Origin: JADJQU01 sp035490315
Lineage (GTDB): Bacteria; Planctomycetota; UBA1135; GCA-002686595
Direction: 5' to 3'
Length of the DNA stretch: 18,614 nucleotides
Assembly (NCBI GenBank): GCA_035490315.1
Contig: DATHET010000209.1
Location: 1-18,614, forward strand
Below, piece after piece: positions 6,249-13,343 of this stretch. The notes beneath the pieces were generated by a model. It worked only from the letters and a program-made list of their open reading frames with translations, made no database searches and had not been told where the DNA came from. The translations under genes and the position numbers were made by a program. Positions within the stretch are counted from its first letter, which is position 1. The number at the start of each line of letters is the position of its first letter.

Positions 6249-7793
6249 ATGGCCAAACGCACAAGGGAACTGGACGCGCCGAGCGGAGGCATGTCGCTCT
6301 CGACGCGCTTCACGCTGTTCATGACGATCGCCCTGGCGGCCGTCATGGTCGTCGCGGGCTTCGCGCTCTACACCATGGTCGCGCAGGTGACGTCGAACCT
6401 GCAGGAGAACTCGCTGATCGACGCCGTGCGCCTGACGGGCGCCAACCAGACGGCGGCGATGGAGATGCGGCGCCTGTCCACCGAGCGCGATCTCCTGATC
6501 TCGGTCAACAACCGCATCGCCGAGTCCTACCCGGCGAACGAGCAGTTCATCAAGCTTCGCAACGAGCTGAAGGCGATGTGGGACGAGCGCACGGCCAAGT
6601 CCGGCGAGCTCGAGCACAACATCAGCTGGAGTCAGGTCCCTGGCCAGGAGGTCAAGGAGTACTCGGAGCAGATCAAGCGCTTCCCGATCGTGGTCGGTCC
6701 GGCGAAGGATCCGGCCTATCTGCTGCGCTACTCGCCGGGAGCCAAGGCCCCGGACTTCGACCTGCTCGCGCCGGCGACGGCCAGCGAGACGGAGCGCGGC
6801 ATCCTGGGCTTGATCATCGGGATCACCGTCGTGGTCATCGCGGTCGGAGCCCTGGTCTCGGTCTGGGTTGCCGGCCAGGTCTCCGGACCGATCGTCGCGA
6901 TCGCCGACGATCTGCACCAGATCTCGACCGGCGATCTCTCCCACGTCACGCGCGCGCGCGGCGTGCGCGAGGTCAACGTGCTCGCGCGCTCGATCGACCG
7001 CATGACGGCCGACCTCGCAGCGGCCCAGGAAGCGCAGCTCGAGCTGTCCGTGCGCGAGCGCGAGGTCGCCCTGGCCTCCGAGGTGCGCGAAGCCCTGCTC
7101 GCCAATGCCATTCCGAAACGCGCCGGCTTCGAGTTCGCGGCCCTGTGCCTCACGGCCGCGGACCTCGGCGGCGACTTCTACGATTTCATCTCGACCCCCT
7201 CGGGCGAGGTGGGCCTCTTGGTCTGCGACGTTTCCGGCCGCGGGCTGCCCGGCACGCTGGTCGGCGCGACGGCTCGCGCTTACCTGCGCGCGGAGCTGAG
7301 CCGCGGGGAAGACCTGAAGAAGGCCTTGTTCCACGTCAACCGCGAGCTCGCCGGCGACGTGCGCCGCGGGATGTACGTCTCGGCGCTCTACGTGTTGATC
7401 GACCCGAGGACGAGCGTGGCCCGCGTGGCCTGCGCGGGCCACAAGCTGCCCCTGGCTCACCTCGTGGCCGCGACGGGCAAGGTGAAGCTGGTGCAACCAG
7501 AGGGCATCGCCCTGGGCTTCGATCCCGGGCCGATCTTCGAGAGCAGACTCGAGCCAGTGGAGCTCAAGCTCGAGGCCGGCGATCGCCTCGCGATCTTCAA
7601 CTCCGGGCCGGCTGTCCTCGTCAACGCCGAGGGCGTGGAATTCGGCGAGAAGCAGATCTACGGCCAGGTGCAGCGCCACGGCGCGCGCACCAGCGAAGAG
7701 TTCCTCGATCGGCTGCGCAGCGTGCTCGAGGCCTACGCGGCCGGCGCGCCCTTGACGCGCGACATCTCGATCCTGACCGCGCGCAAGGTCTGA
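6249..7793 (+). CDS. Membrane sensor HAMP / SpoIIE-type PP2C serine phosphatase with an altered metal site
   Basis: The 514-residue product has a transmembrane helix at about 21-45, an extracytoplasmic segment of roughly 138 residues, a second helix at about 184-207, a HAMP linker (about 205-257), a short helical stretch and a PP2C/SpoIIE catalytic domain (about 290-514). Such proteins dephosphorylate phosphoserine, usually on anti-sigma-factor antagonists, in response to a signal sensed outside the membrane. The catalytic motifs DLGGDFYDF (Asp309, Asp312), CDVSGRG (Asp327), CAGHKLPL (396-402) and a C-terminal RDIS (Asp505) are present. The segment that normally reads TDG followed by a hydrophobic residue is FNSGP at 450-454, so the expected metal-binding Asp is Ser452. 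Activity may be reduced or changed. No anti-sigma or STAS partner is encoded nearby. It starts 3 bases after pgpA. Confidence 0.87.
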   Translation: MAKRTRELDAPSGGMSLSTRFTLFMTIALAAVMVVAGFALYTMVAQVTSNLQENSLIDAVRLTGANQTAAMEMRRLSTERDLLISVNNRIAESYPANEQFIKLRNELKAMWDERTAKSGELEHNISWSQVPGQEVKEYSEQIKRFPIVVGPAKDPAYLLRYSPGAKAPDFDLLAPATASETERGILGLIIGITVVVIAVGALVSVWVAGQVSGPIVAIADDLHQISTGDLSHVTRARGVREVNVLARSIDRMTADLAAAQEAQLELSVREREVALASEVREALLANAIPKRAGFEFAALCLTAADLGGDFYDFISTPSGEVGLLVCDVSGRGLPGTLVGATARAYLRAELSRGEDLKKALFHVNRELAGDVRRGMYVSALYVLIDPRTSVARVACAGHKLPLAHLVAATGKVKLVQPEGIALGFDPGPIFESRLEPVELKLEAGDRLAIFNSGPAVLVNAEGVEFGEKQIYGQVQRHGARTSEEFLDRLRSVLEAYAAGAPLTRDISILTARKV

Positions 7794-7802
7794 GCCGCTC
7801 TC

Positions 7803-8087
7803 ATGGAAGTCGCACAATTCCAGGAACTGATCGAGCGCATCTATTTCGCGCGTGATTCGCAGCGCGGCCTCGCCGGAACGCACATGTGGTTCTGCGAAGA
7901 GGTTGGCGAGCTGACGCGCGCCCTGCGTCGCAAGGACAAGGCCGAGCTCGAAGGCGAGTTCGCCGACGTGTTCGCCTGGCTCGCGACACTGGCCTCGATG
8001 TCCGGCGTCAGCTTGGAGCAAGCGATCCAGAAAAAGTACGCGAAGGGCTGTCCGCGTTGCCGCGCCACGCCCTGCGCCTGCGCGTAG
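7803..8087 (+). CDS. Small MazG-like nucleotide pyrophosphohydrolase with Cys-rich tail
   Basis: The 94-residue product is a single all-alpha MazG-type domain. The family hydrolyses nucleoside triphosphates to monophosphate and pyrophosphate with Mg ions bound by an EExxE...ExxD motif. Here it is Glu32, Glu33 and Glu36 in CEEVGEL, then Glu52 and Asp55 in EFADVFAW. The C-terminus KGCPRCRATPCAC has five cysteines arranged as CxxC plus CxC, and may bind zinc; similar tails occur in some stand-alone MazG relatives. The substrate cannot be predicted. The ATG lies 9 bases after the phosphatase stop, without a clear ribosome-binding site, and priA follows after 9 bases, so it is probably co-translated. 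It is much shorter than the two-domain E. coli MazG, so I withhold that symbol. Confidence 0.83.
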   Translation: MEVAQFQELIERIYFARDSQRGLAGTHMWFCEEVGELTRALRRKDKAELEGEFADVFAWLATLASMSGVSLEQAIQKKYAKGCPRCRATPCACA

Positions 8088-8096
8088 AATGCGCCG

Positions 8097-10439
8097 ATGT
8101 CGCGCGCTCCTCGACCTTCGCCCGGCGAAGTGACCCTGTTCGGCCGCGAGCCGGCCCACGCTCAGGCGCTCAAGCAAAAGCCGAAGGCCGTTGCCGATTC
8201 AGGCGAGCATCCGCCGCGAAAAACCGCGGGAAACTTCGCCCACGTCGCGCTGAATCGGCCGATCGATTGCGAATTCACCTACCGCATTCCGCCGCAGCTC
8301 GTCGCCAGCGTGCAGCTCGGCATCCGTGTCGCGGTGCCCTTCGGGACCTCGCGCGAAGTCGGCGTGGTCACGGGGCTCTCAAGCGAGTCCGACCTGCATC
8401 CCAAACGACTGCGCGACGTCGCGCGCGTGCTCGATCCCAAGCCGCTGGTCAGCGCCGAATTGCAATCGCTCGCGCGCTGGATCTCCGAGCGCTACGCCTG
8501 CTCCTTCGGTGAAGCCCTGCACGCGGCCCTGCCGGCAGCGTTGAAGCGCGAGAGCGGGAGACGGCGCACGCGCACGATCCGCGCGAGCGGGCCGGTCGCC
8601 GCGGACGTCATGGCCGAGCTCGCCACCAAGCGCGAGAAGCAGCACCGCCTGCTGCGCACCCTGCTCGAGATCGGCGCGCCCGTCGAGCTGGGCGAGCTGC
8701 TGCGGCGCATGAACCTGTCCGAAGCCCCGGCGAAATCGCTGGTGGAGTGCGGCCTGGCCGTGATCGAGTCCGTCGAGAAGGACCAGGACGAGCTGGAGAG
8801 CGCTTCCAGCGAGCGTCCGCGGCCCGCGGCCCTCTCCGACGAGCAGGAGACGGCCGTCGAGGCCTTGAACGCCGCGCTCGAGACTCGCAAGCACGCCACC
8901 TTCCTGCTCGAAGGCGTCACCGGCAGCGGCAAGACGGAGGTCTACCTCGCCGCGATCGAACGCGCGCTGGAGCTGGGCCGCGGAGCGATCGTCCTGGTGC
9001 CCGAGATCGCGCTGACTCCGCAGACCGTCGGCTGGTTCCGCTCGCGCTTCAAGGACGTCGCCGTGCTACACAGCAAGATGAGCGATGCCCAGCGCTTCTC
9101 GATGTGGCAGCGCCTGCGCCGCCGCGAAGCGCGCGTGGTGGTCGGCGCGAGGTCCGCGATCTTCGCGCCCGTGCCCGACCTCGGCATCGTCGTGGTCGAC
9201 GAGGAGCACGAGCCCTCGTTCAAGCAAGGCAACGTGCCGCGCTACCACGCGCGCGACGTCGCCGTCGAGGTGGCGCGCGGCCATGGCGCAGTGTGCGTGC
9301 TCGGTTCGGCGACGCCTTCACTGGAGAGCTGGCACCAGGCGCGCAGCGGCCGCTACGAGCATCTGCGGCTGCGCGCGCGCGTCGGCGGCAAGCCGATGCC
9401 CCAGGTCGAGATCGTCGACCTGCGCAACGAGGGCGCGCGCGGCGCGAAATTGTTCTCGGAGCGATTGAAATTCCTCGTCCTGCGCGGCCTCGAGCGCGGC
9501 GAGCAATCGATCCTGTTCCAGAATCGGCGCGGCTTCGCGCCGGTCCTGTGGTGCGCGGGCTGCAAGAGCACGCTGCGCTGCGGCGAGTGCGACGTCAGCC
9601 TGACCTGGCACCAGCGCATCGCGCGCCTGGTCTGCCACTCCTGTTGCGAGGAGCGAGTCCGGCCGCGCGTGTGTCCCTACTGCAGCGCGCCCGACCTGCG
9701 CTACCTGGGCGCGGGCAGCGAGCGCATCGAGGATGAGATCAAGCTCCTCGCCCCGACCGCGCGCGTGCTGCGCATGGATTCCGACACCATGCGCCGGCGC
9801 GAGGACTACGAGGCCGCTCTCTCGGCCTTCGGCCGCGGCGAGATCGACATCCTGGTCGGCACCCAGATGATCGCGAAGGGCCTGGATTTTCCGCGCGTCA
9901 CGCTGGTCGGCGTGGTCAGCGCCGACGCCGGCTTGCACCTGCCCGATTTCCGCGCTTCCGAGCGCACGTTCCAGCTGATCGCGCAGGTCGCCGGCCGCGC
10001 CGGCCGCGGCCTCGTGCCCGGGCAGATCGTGGTCCAGACGCTTAGCCCTGAGCATCCGGCGATCCAGCGCGCCGCCGAGCACGACTTCCAGGGGTTCGCC
10101 GCCGCCGAGGACGAGTTGCGGCGCGAGCTCGGCTATCCGCCGCACGGGCGTCTGGTGCGCATCGTGTTCGAGGACGAAGAGCTGGACCGCGTGCAGAAGT
10201 CGGCCGAGCGCATGGTCGAGACGCTCCAGGCCGATTTCGACCGCGCCGAGATCATCGCCCTCGGTCCCGCGCCCGCGCCGATCGCGATGGCGCGCGGCCG
10301 CCACCGCTACCACGTGCTGCTCAAGTCCGGCCCGCAGTGCCCGCTGCTCTCCGAGATCCTCGCGAAAGTTCGCGTCTTCGCCGCCGCGGAAGCGCGGCCG
10401 AAGATCGCGATCGACGTCGATCCTGTCTCGATGCTGTGA
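8097..10439 (+). CDS. priA: Primosomal protein N' (replication restart helicase PriA)
   Basis: PriA recognises stalled or collapsed forks and reloads the replicative helicase. The 780-residue product has the 3'-DNA-binding domain (about 46-150), a winged-helix region (about 165-235), and the SF2 helicase core with Walker A GVTGSGKT (273-280) and the DEEH box (368-371). A zinc-binding insert follows with eight Cys in four CxxC pairs (486/489, 495/498, 513/516, 526/529). Helicase motifs GTQMIAKGLDFP (588-599) and QVAGRAGRG (630-638) are intact, followed by the C-terminal domain. About 45 polar, basic residues precede the usual PriA N-terminus. No later in-frame start fits well, so this is either a real extension or a start I cannot resolve. 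It is the last gene of the plus-strand run and converges on the minus-strand block 12 bases later. Confidence 0.95.
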   Translation: MSRAPRPSPGEVTLFGREPAHAQALKQKPKAVADSGEHPPRKTAGNFAHVALNRPIDCEFTYRIPPQLVASVQLGIRVAVPFGTSREVGVVTGLSSESDLHPKRLRDVARVLDPKPLVSAELQSLARWISERYACSFGEALHAALPAALKRESGRRRTRTIRASGPVAADVMAELATKREKQHRLLRTLLEIGAPVELGELLRRMNLSEAPAKSLVECGLAVIESVEKDQDELESASSERPRPAALSDEQETAVEALNAALETRKHATFLLEGVTGSGKTEVYLAAIERALELGRGAIVLVPEIALTPQTVGWFRSRFKDVAVLHSKMSDAQRFSMWQRLRRREARVVVGARSAIFAPVPDLGIVVVDEEHEPSFKQGNVPRYHARDVAVEVARGHGAVCVLGSATPSLESWHQARSGRYEHLRLRARVGGKPMPQVEIVDLRNEGARGAKLFSERLKFLVLRGLERGEQSILFQNRRGFAPVLWCAGCKSTLRCGECDVSLTWHQRIARLVCHSCCEERVRPRVCPYCSAPDLRYLGAGSERIEDEIKLLAPTARVLRMDSDTMRRREDYEAALSAFGRGEIDILVGTQMIAKGLDFPRVTLVGVVSADAGLHLPDFRASERTFQLIAQVAGRAGRGLVPGQIVVQTLSPEHPAIQRAAEHDFQGFAAAEDELRRELGYPPHGRLVRIVFEDEELDRVQKSAERMVETLQADFDRAEIIALGPAPAPIAMARGRHRYHVLLKSGPQCPLLSEILAKVRVFAAAEARPKIAIDVDPVSML

Positions 10440-10451
10440 GCGCGCGCAGGC

Positions 10452-10736
10452 TCACTGGAAGAGCCGCGTCACGTACCAGCCCGTAATCACGGCTAGCGTG
10501 TCGCCGACCGCATTGCGCAGCGTGTCCTTCGTCGCGTGCGGAAAGATCCGCGGCAGGTAGGCCTTCATCGGATTCTCCACGACCTCCCAAGCCACGGCGA
10601 GGGCCGCTGTCAACGCGAAGCCCAGACCGAGCAGCGCGTAGGCGACGCCGATCGACGCGTGCACCAGCGTGAAGCGATCGAGGAAGTGGTAGTTCACTTC
10701 TCCCGGTTTCGCCGGAGGCGGAGTTCGCAGACCCAT
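10452..10736 (-). CDS. Small membrane protein with His/Glu/Asp pattern (VanZ/DUF2585-like, uncertain)
   Basis: The 94-residue product has two or three hydrophobic segments (about 24-50 and 78-92) after a Pro-rich start. Polar residues recur at membrane borders: His26 in LVHASIG, Glu51, Glu54 and Asn55 in AWEVVENP, Asp71 and Asn75 in DTLRNAVGD, and Asp79. A His, then E..EN, then D...N...D pattern within short helices recalls VanZ-like and UPF0314/DUF2585 membrane proteins. I did not recognise the exact family and do not assign a function. The frame stays open upstream on the minus strand through the amine oxidase gene. The ATG at 10736 is chosen because that gene ends 59 bases upstream and the recognisable part begins after it. 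Probably co-transcribed with the oxidase. Confidence 0.68.
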   Translation of the reverse strand: MGLRTPPPAKPGEVNYHFLDRFTLVHASIGVAYALLGLGFALTAALAVAWEVVENPMKAYLPRIFPHATKDTLRNAVGDTLAVITGWYVTRLFQ

Positions 10737-10795
10737 GGTGGGCAGCTCATCGCCCCTTGCGATCGCAGTGCAAGCCGAATGTCCGAGGATCGCGT

Positions 10796-12139
10796 TCACT
10801 CCGCATGGATTTCCGCCGCCGCGCGCTTCCCGCTCTCCAAGGCGCCTTCGACCGTTCCGTTCTCCGGCCAGGCGCAGGTGGCCTCGCCCGCGAAGTACAG
10901 CGTGTTCTCCAGCGGCAGGGCGAGCCGGCTCGCCGCGTTCCCGGCGCCGACCAGCGGATAGCTGTAGGCGCCGGCGGAAGCGGGATCGCTCGCCCAGTCG
11001 TGCCTGTGCCAGGCCACCAGTTGCTCGTGCGGAACGCGAGGCGGGACACCGAGCAGTTGCGCCAGCGAATCGAGCGCGCGCGCGATCAGCTCGCGATCGT
11101 TCGCGTCCGAGAGGGGCTCCGCCTGCGCGCCACCTGCCCATGCGGTGAGCATCGGAGCGTGGATCGGCAGCTGAGTCCACCAGGTGGGCAAGGCAAGGCC
11201 GGGTCCATGCATCAATCCGATGGTCTGTGGGTTTCCCTGCTTCGTCCGCACGAGCTTTTCGTCTTCCCAGAACGCCTCGCGGAAGCGGAATACCAGCTTG
11301 ACCACGTTTCCCATCGCGAGCTTGGCGAGCGGCGCGTCCTTCGCGCGCAGCGGCGGGTCGAAGTCGATGCTGAACGGGCTTCGAGCTTGCAGCAGACCGA
11401 GCGGCAGAGTCACGATCGCCTTGGATGCGCGGAGGTCCGCCGCAGGTGAGCCGGTCGTCGTGCGGGAGGAGACTTTGATCTGTCCGCGCCGCCAGCGGAT
11501 GGCGCTGACAATCCTGCCCAGCTGCAGAGTCTCCGGTGGCAGGCGCCGCTCGAGCGCCGTCACGACATCGCCGAATCCGCTGACCACGCGCTTCAAGGAC
11601 TCGACGCCGAGATTCTCCTTGGAGAGCTCGCGCGCGCTGATGCGCGCGGCGGAGGCTGCATGGAATCCCTCGACGAAGGCCAGGGCCTGAGAGCGAGCGG
11701 GCTCCGCGACCTGCGCTTCCATGAGCGCCTGCTCGAACGAGCGCTCTCCTCGCCGCTCGACGACGGACTTCACGCGCGCCATCGTGCGCTGGAGCATCTT
11801 GTCGAAGCTCAGGTCCTCGGAGAGAACGCGCGCCACCTTGCGCCAGTGCGACGGCGGAGCCTCGACGACGGCCAGGTGCGCGGCACTGACGATGCGCATG
11901 ACTTCGGGCGTGTCGCCGTGAAGGAATTCCGCGCCCAGCTCGATCGGCAGGGGCCAGTCGGGCCCGCGCCGGGTCCACAACCGGCCTCCGACGCGTTCCC
12001 GAGCCTCGAGGACGATCACGCGCAGACCGCGAGCGCAGAGTCGCTCCGCCGCGGCGAGTCCAGCTGCCCCCGCGCCGATCACGATCACGTCGGCGTCGGT
12101 CTTCGACAGCCGCGCCGCGCGCTTCGTCCTGGTCGCCAT
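10796..12139 (-). CDS. Flavin-containing amine oxidoreductase (monoamine/polyamine oxidase-like)
   Basis: The 447-residue product is an FAD-dependent enzyme of the MAO/polyamine oxidase type. The N-terminal Rossmann fold has IGAGAAG (21-27), an acidic Glu45 for the ribose in VLEARERVGGR, and the GG doublet at 51-52. ELGAEFLHG near residue 66 is the next conserved block. The C-terminus carries the flavin-contacting segment YFAGEATCAWPENGTVEGA and a helix with SGKRAA. No tail anchor or secretion signal is evident; the first 15 residues are basic. The substrate is not predictable: polyamines, amino acids and carotenoid-like molecules all occur in this superfamily. It starts 79 bases after carA and is followed by the small membrane protein, so the two may work together at the membrane, which is inference. 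Confidence 0.86.
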   Translation of the reverse strand: MATRTKRAARLSKTDADVIVIGAGAAGLAAAERLCARGLRVIVLEARERVGGRLWTRRGPDWPLPIELGAEFLHGDTPEVMRIVSAAHLAVVEAPPSHWRKVARVLSEDLSFDKMLQRTMARVKSVVERRGERSFEQALMEAQVAEPARSQALAFVEGFHAASAARISARELSKENLGVESLKRVVSGFGDVVTALERRLPPETLQLGRIVSAIRWRRGQIKVSSRTTTGSPAADLRASKAIVTLPLGLLQARSPFSIDFDPPLRAKDAPLAKLAMGNVVKLVFRFREAFWEDEKLVRTKQGNPQTIGLMHGPGLALPTWWTQLPIHAPMLTAWAGGAQAEPLSDANDRELIARALDSLAQLLGVPPRVPHEQLVAWHRHDWASDPASAGAYSYPLVGAGNAASRLALPLENTLYFAGEATCAWPENGTVEGALESGKRAAAEIHAE

Positions 12140-12192
12140 GCCGCGAACTAGGCCCGGTCCGCGGACTTGGAAGAGGGGATTGCGAAGGCTCG

Positions 12193-12208
12193 CTCGCGCC
12201 GCCGCGAG
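12193..12208 (-). terminator. Weak hairpin between carA and the amine oxidase gene
   Basis: A 6-base perfect stem (CTCGCG/CGCGAG) with a 4-base loop lies just after the carA stop. No T-tract follows in the minus-strand direction, so efficient termination is doubtful. Read-through into the oxidase gene is possible. Confidence 0.25.
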
Positions 12209-12218
12209 TCTCCTGGAA

Positions 12219-13343
12219 TCAGCGCAGGGCGAGCTCGCGGAAGCGCGCGAACAGGTGGGCGGAATCGAGCGGGCCCGGGGCCGCCTCGGGGTGGTACTGC
12301 ACGCTCATCACCGGCAGCTTCGTGTGGCGCATGCCCTCGACCGTCCCGTCGTTCAGGTTCGTATGCGTCTCCTCGACGTTGGGCGGGAACGTCGAGCGGT
12401 CGACCTCGAACGAGTGATTCTGCGAAGTGATCTCCACCCGCGAGGTGATCAGGTCGCGCACGGGATGATTCGCGCCGTGGTGGCCGAAGGGCATCTTGCG
12501 CGTCTTCGCGCCGAACACGATCGAGAGGATCTGGTGCCCCAGGCAGATGCCGAAAATCGGCTTCTTGTCGATCAGATTGCTCAGCGCGTCGACGGCGTGG
12601 GTCACCGCCGCCGGATCGCCGGGGCCGTTGGAGAGGAAAATCGCCTGGGGATCCATGGCGAGCACCTCGTCGGCCGTGGTGCGCGAGGGCACGACCGTGA
12701 CGTCGAAGCCGGAGTGCACCAGGCTGCGCATGATGTTGCGCTTGGCGCCGAAGTCGTAAGCGACGACACGGATCCGCTGGTCGCTGTTCGGGCCCGTCAG
12801 GGTCGGATACGAATCCTGGTAGGTGTCCAGCCAGCGATAGGGCGCCTTGCAGCTCACCTCGTGGGTGAGATCGCGACCGTCGGTGGCCGGAGCGCGCTTC
12901 GCCTTGGCGACCAGCGACGCGGGGTCCGAATCGATCGTCGAAACGACACAGCGCAGGCAGCCCTCCTCGCGCACAATGCGGGTCAGCTTGCGCGTGTCGA
13001 CGCCGCTGATCGCGACCACGCCCTTCTTGCGCAGCCACTCGGGCAGGTCGATGTTCGAGCGCCGCGAGCTGGGCATGCTCGACATTTCCTTGACCACGAA
13101 GGCCTCGGCCCAGGCTCGATCGCTCTCGTCGTCCTCGATGGCTACGCCGTAGTTGCCGATCAAGGGATAGGTCATCACCACGACCTGACCGAAGTAGGAG
13201 GGGTCGGTGAGGATTTCCTGATAGCCGGTCATCGCCGTGTTGAACACGAGATCGCCCGACTTCTCGCCCGGCGCGCCGACGGCTTGACCTTCCATCACCA
13301 GACCGTTCTCGAGGGCGAGCCAGGCTTTTCCCGGGATGCTCAT
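12219..13343 (-). CDS. carA: Carbamoyl-phosphate synthase, glutamine-hydrolysing small subunit
   Basis: CarA releases ammonia from glutamine and channels it to CarB for carbamoyl phosphate, used in pyrimidine and arginine synthesis. The 374-residue product has the CarA-specific N-terminal domain, including VFNTAMTGYQEILTDPSY (33-50) and the GNYG segment (63-66). The class I glutamine amidotransferase domain carries Cys267 in FGICLGHQ, and His351 and Glu353 in VQYHPEAAPGP. The triad is complete and length is normal. The ATG at 13343 overlaps the larB stop by 4 bases (ATGA). A longer in-frame extension into larB was rejected because the family N-terminus begins right at this Met. carB is not in the window, so the large subunit must be encoded elsewhere. 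Confidence 0.96.
   Translation of the reverse strand: MSIPGKAWLALENGLVMEGQAVGAPGEKSGDLVFNTAMTGYQEILTDPSYFGQVVVMTYPLIGNYGVAIEDDESDRAWAEAFVVKEMSSMPSSRRSNIDLPEWLRKKGVVAISGVDTRKLTRIVREEGCLRCVVSTIDSDPASLVAKAKRAPATDGRDLTHEVSCKAPYRWLDTYQDSYPTLTGPNSDQRIRVVAYDFGAKRNIMRSLVHSGFDVTVVPSRTTADEVLAMDPQAIFLSNGPGDPAAVTHAVDALSNLIDKKPIFGICLGHQILSIVFGAKTRKMPFGHHGANHPVRDLITSRVEITSQNHSFEVDRSTFPPNVEETHTNLNDGTVEGMRHTKLPVMSVQYHPEAAPGPLDSAHLFARFRELALR

Noticed and set aside
5523..8177. Very long open frame on the minus strand (884 codons) opposite pgsA, pgpA, the phosphatase and the MazG-like gene
   Set aside because: It has no recognisable motif and its composition (Ala, Arg, Gly, Asp) is that of a GC-rich shadow. 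Four well-supported genes occupy the other strand.
10758..10767. Palindrome TGCGATCGCA, resembling the cyanobacterial HIP1 core
   Set aside because: GCGATCGC occurs only a few times in the window and is expected at that level in GC-rich DNA; no wider repeat structure is seen.
10737..11978. Upstream extension of the small membrane protein through the amine oxidase
   Set aside because: The extension is a frame-shifted reading of the oxidase gene on the same strand and lacks motifs.
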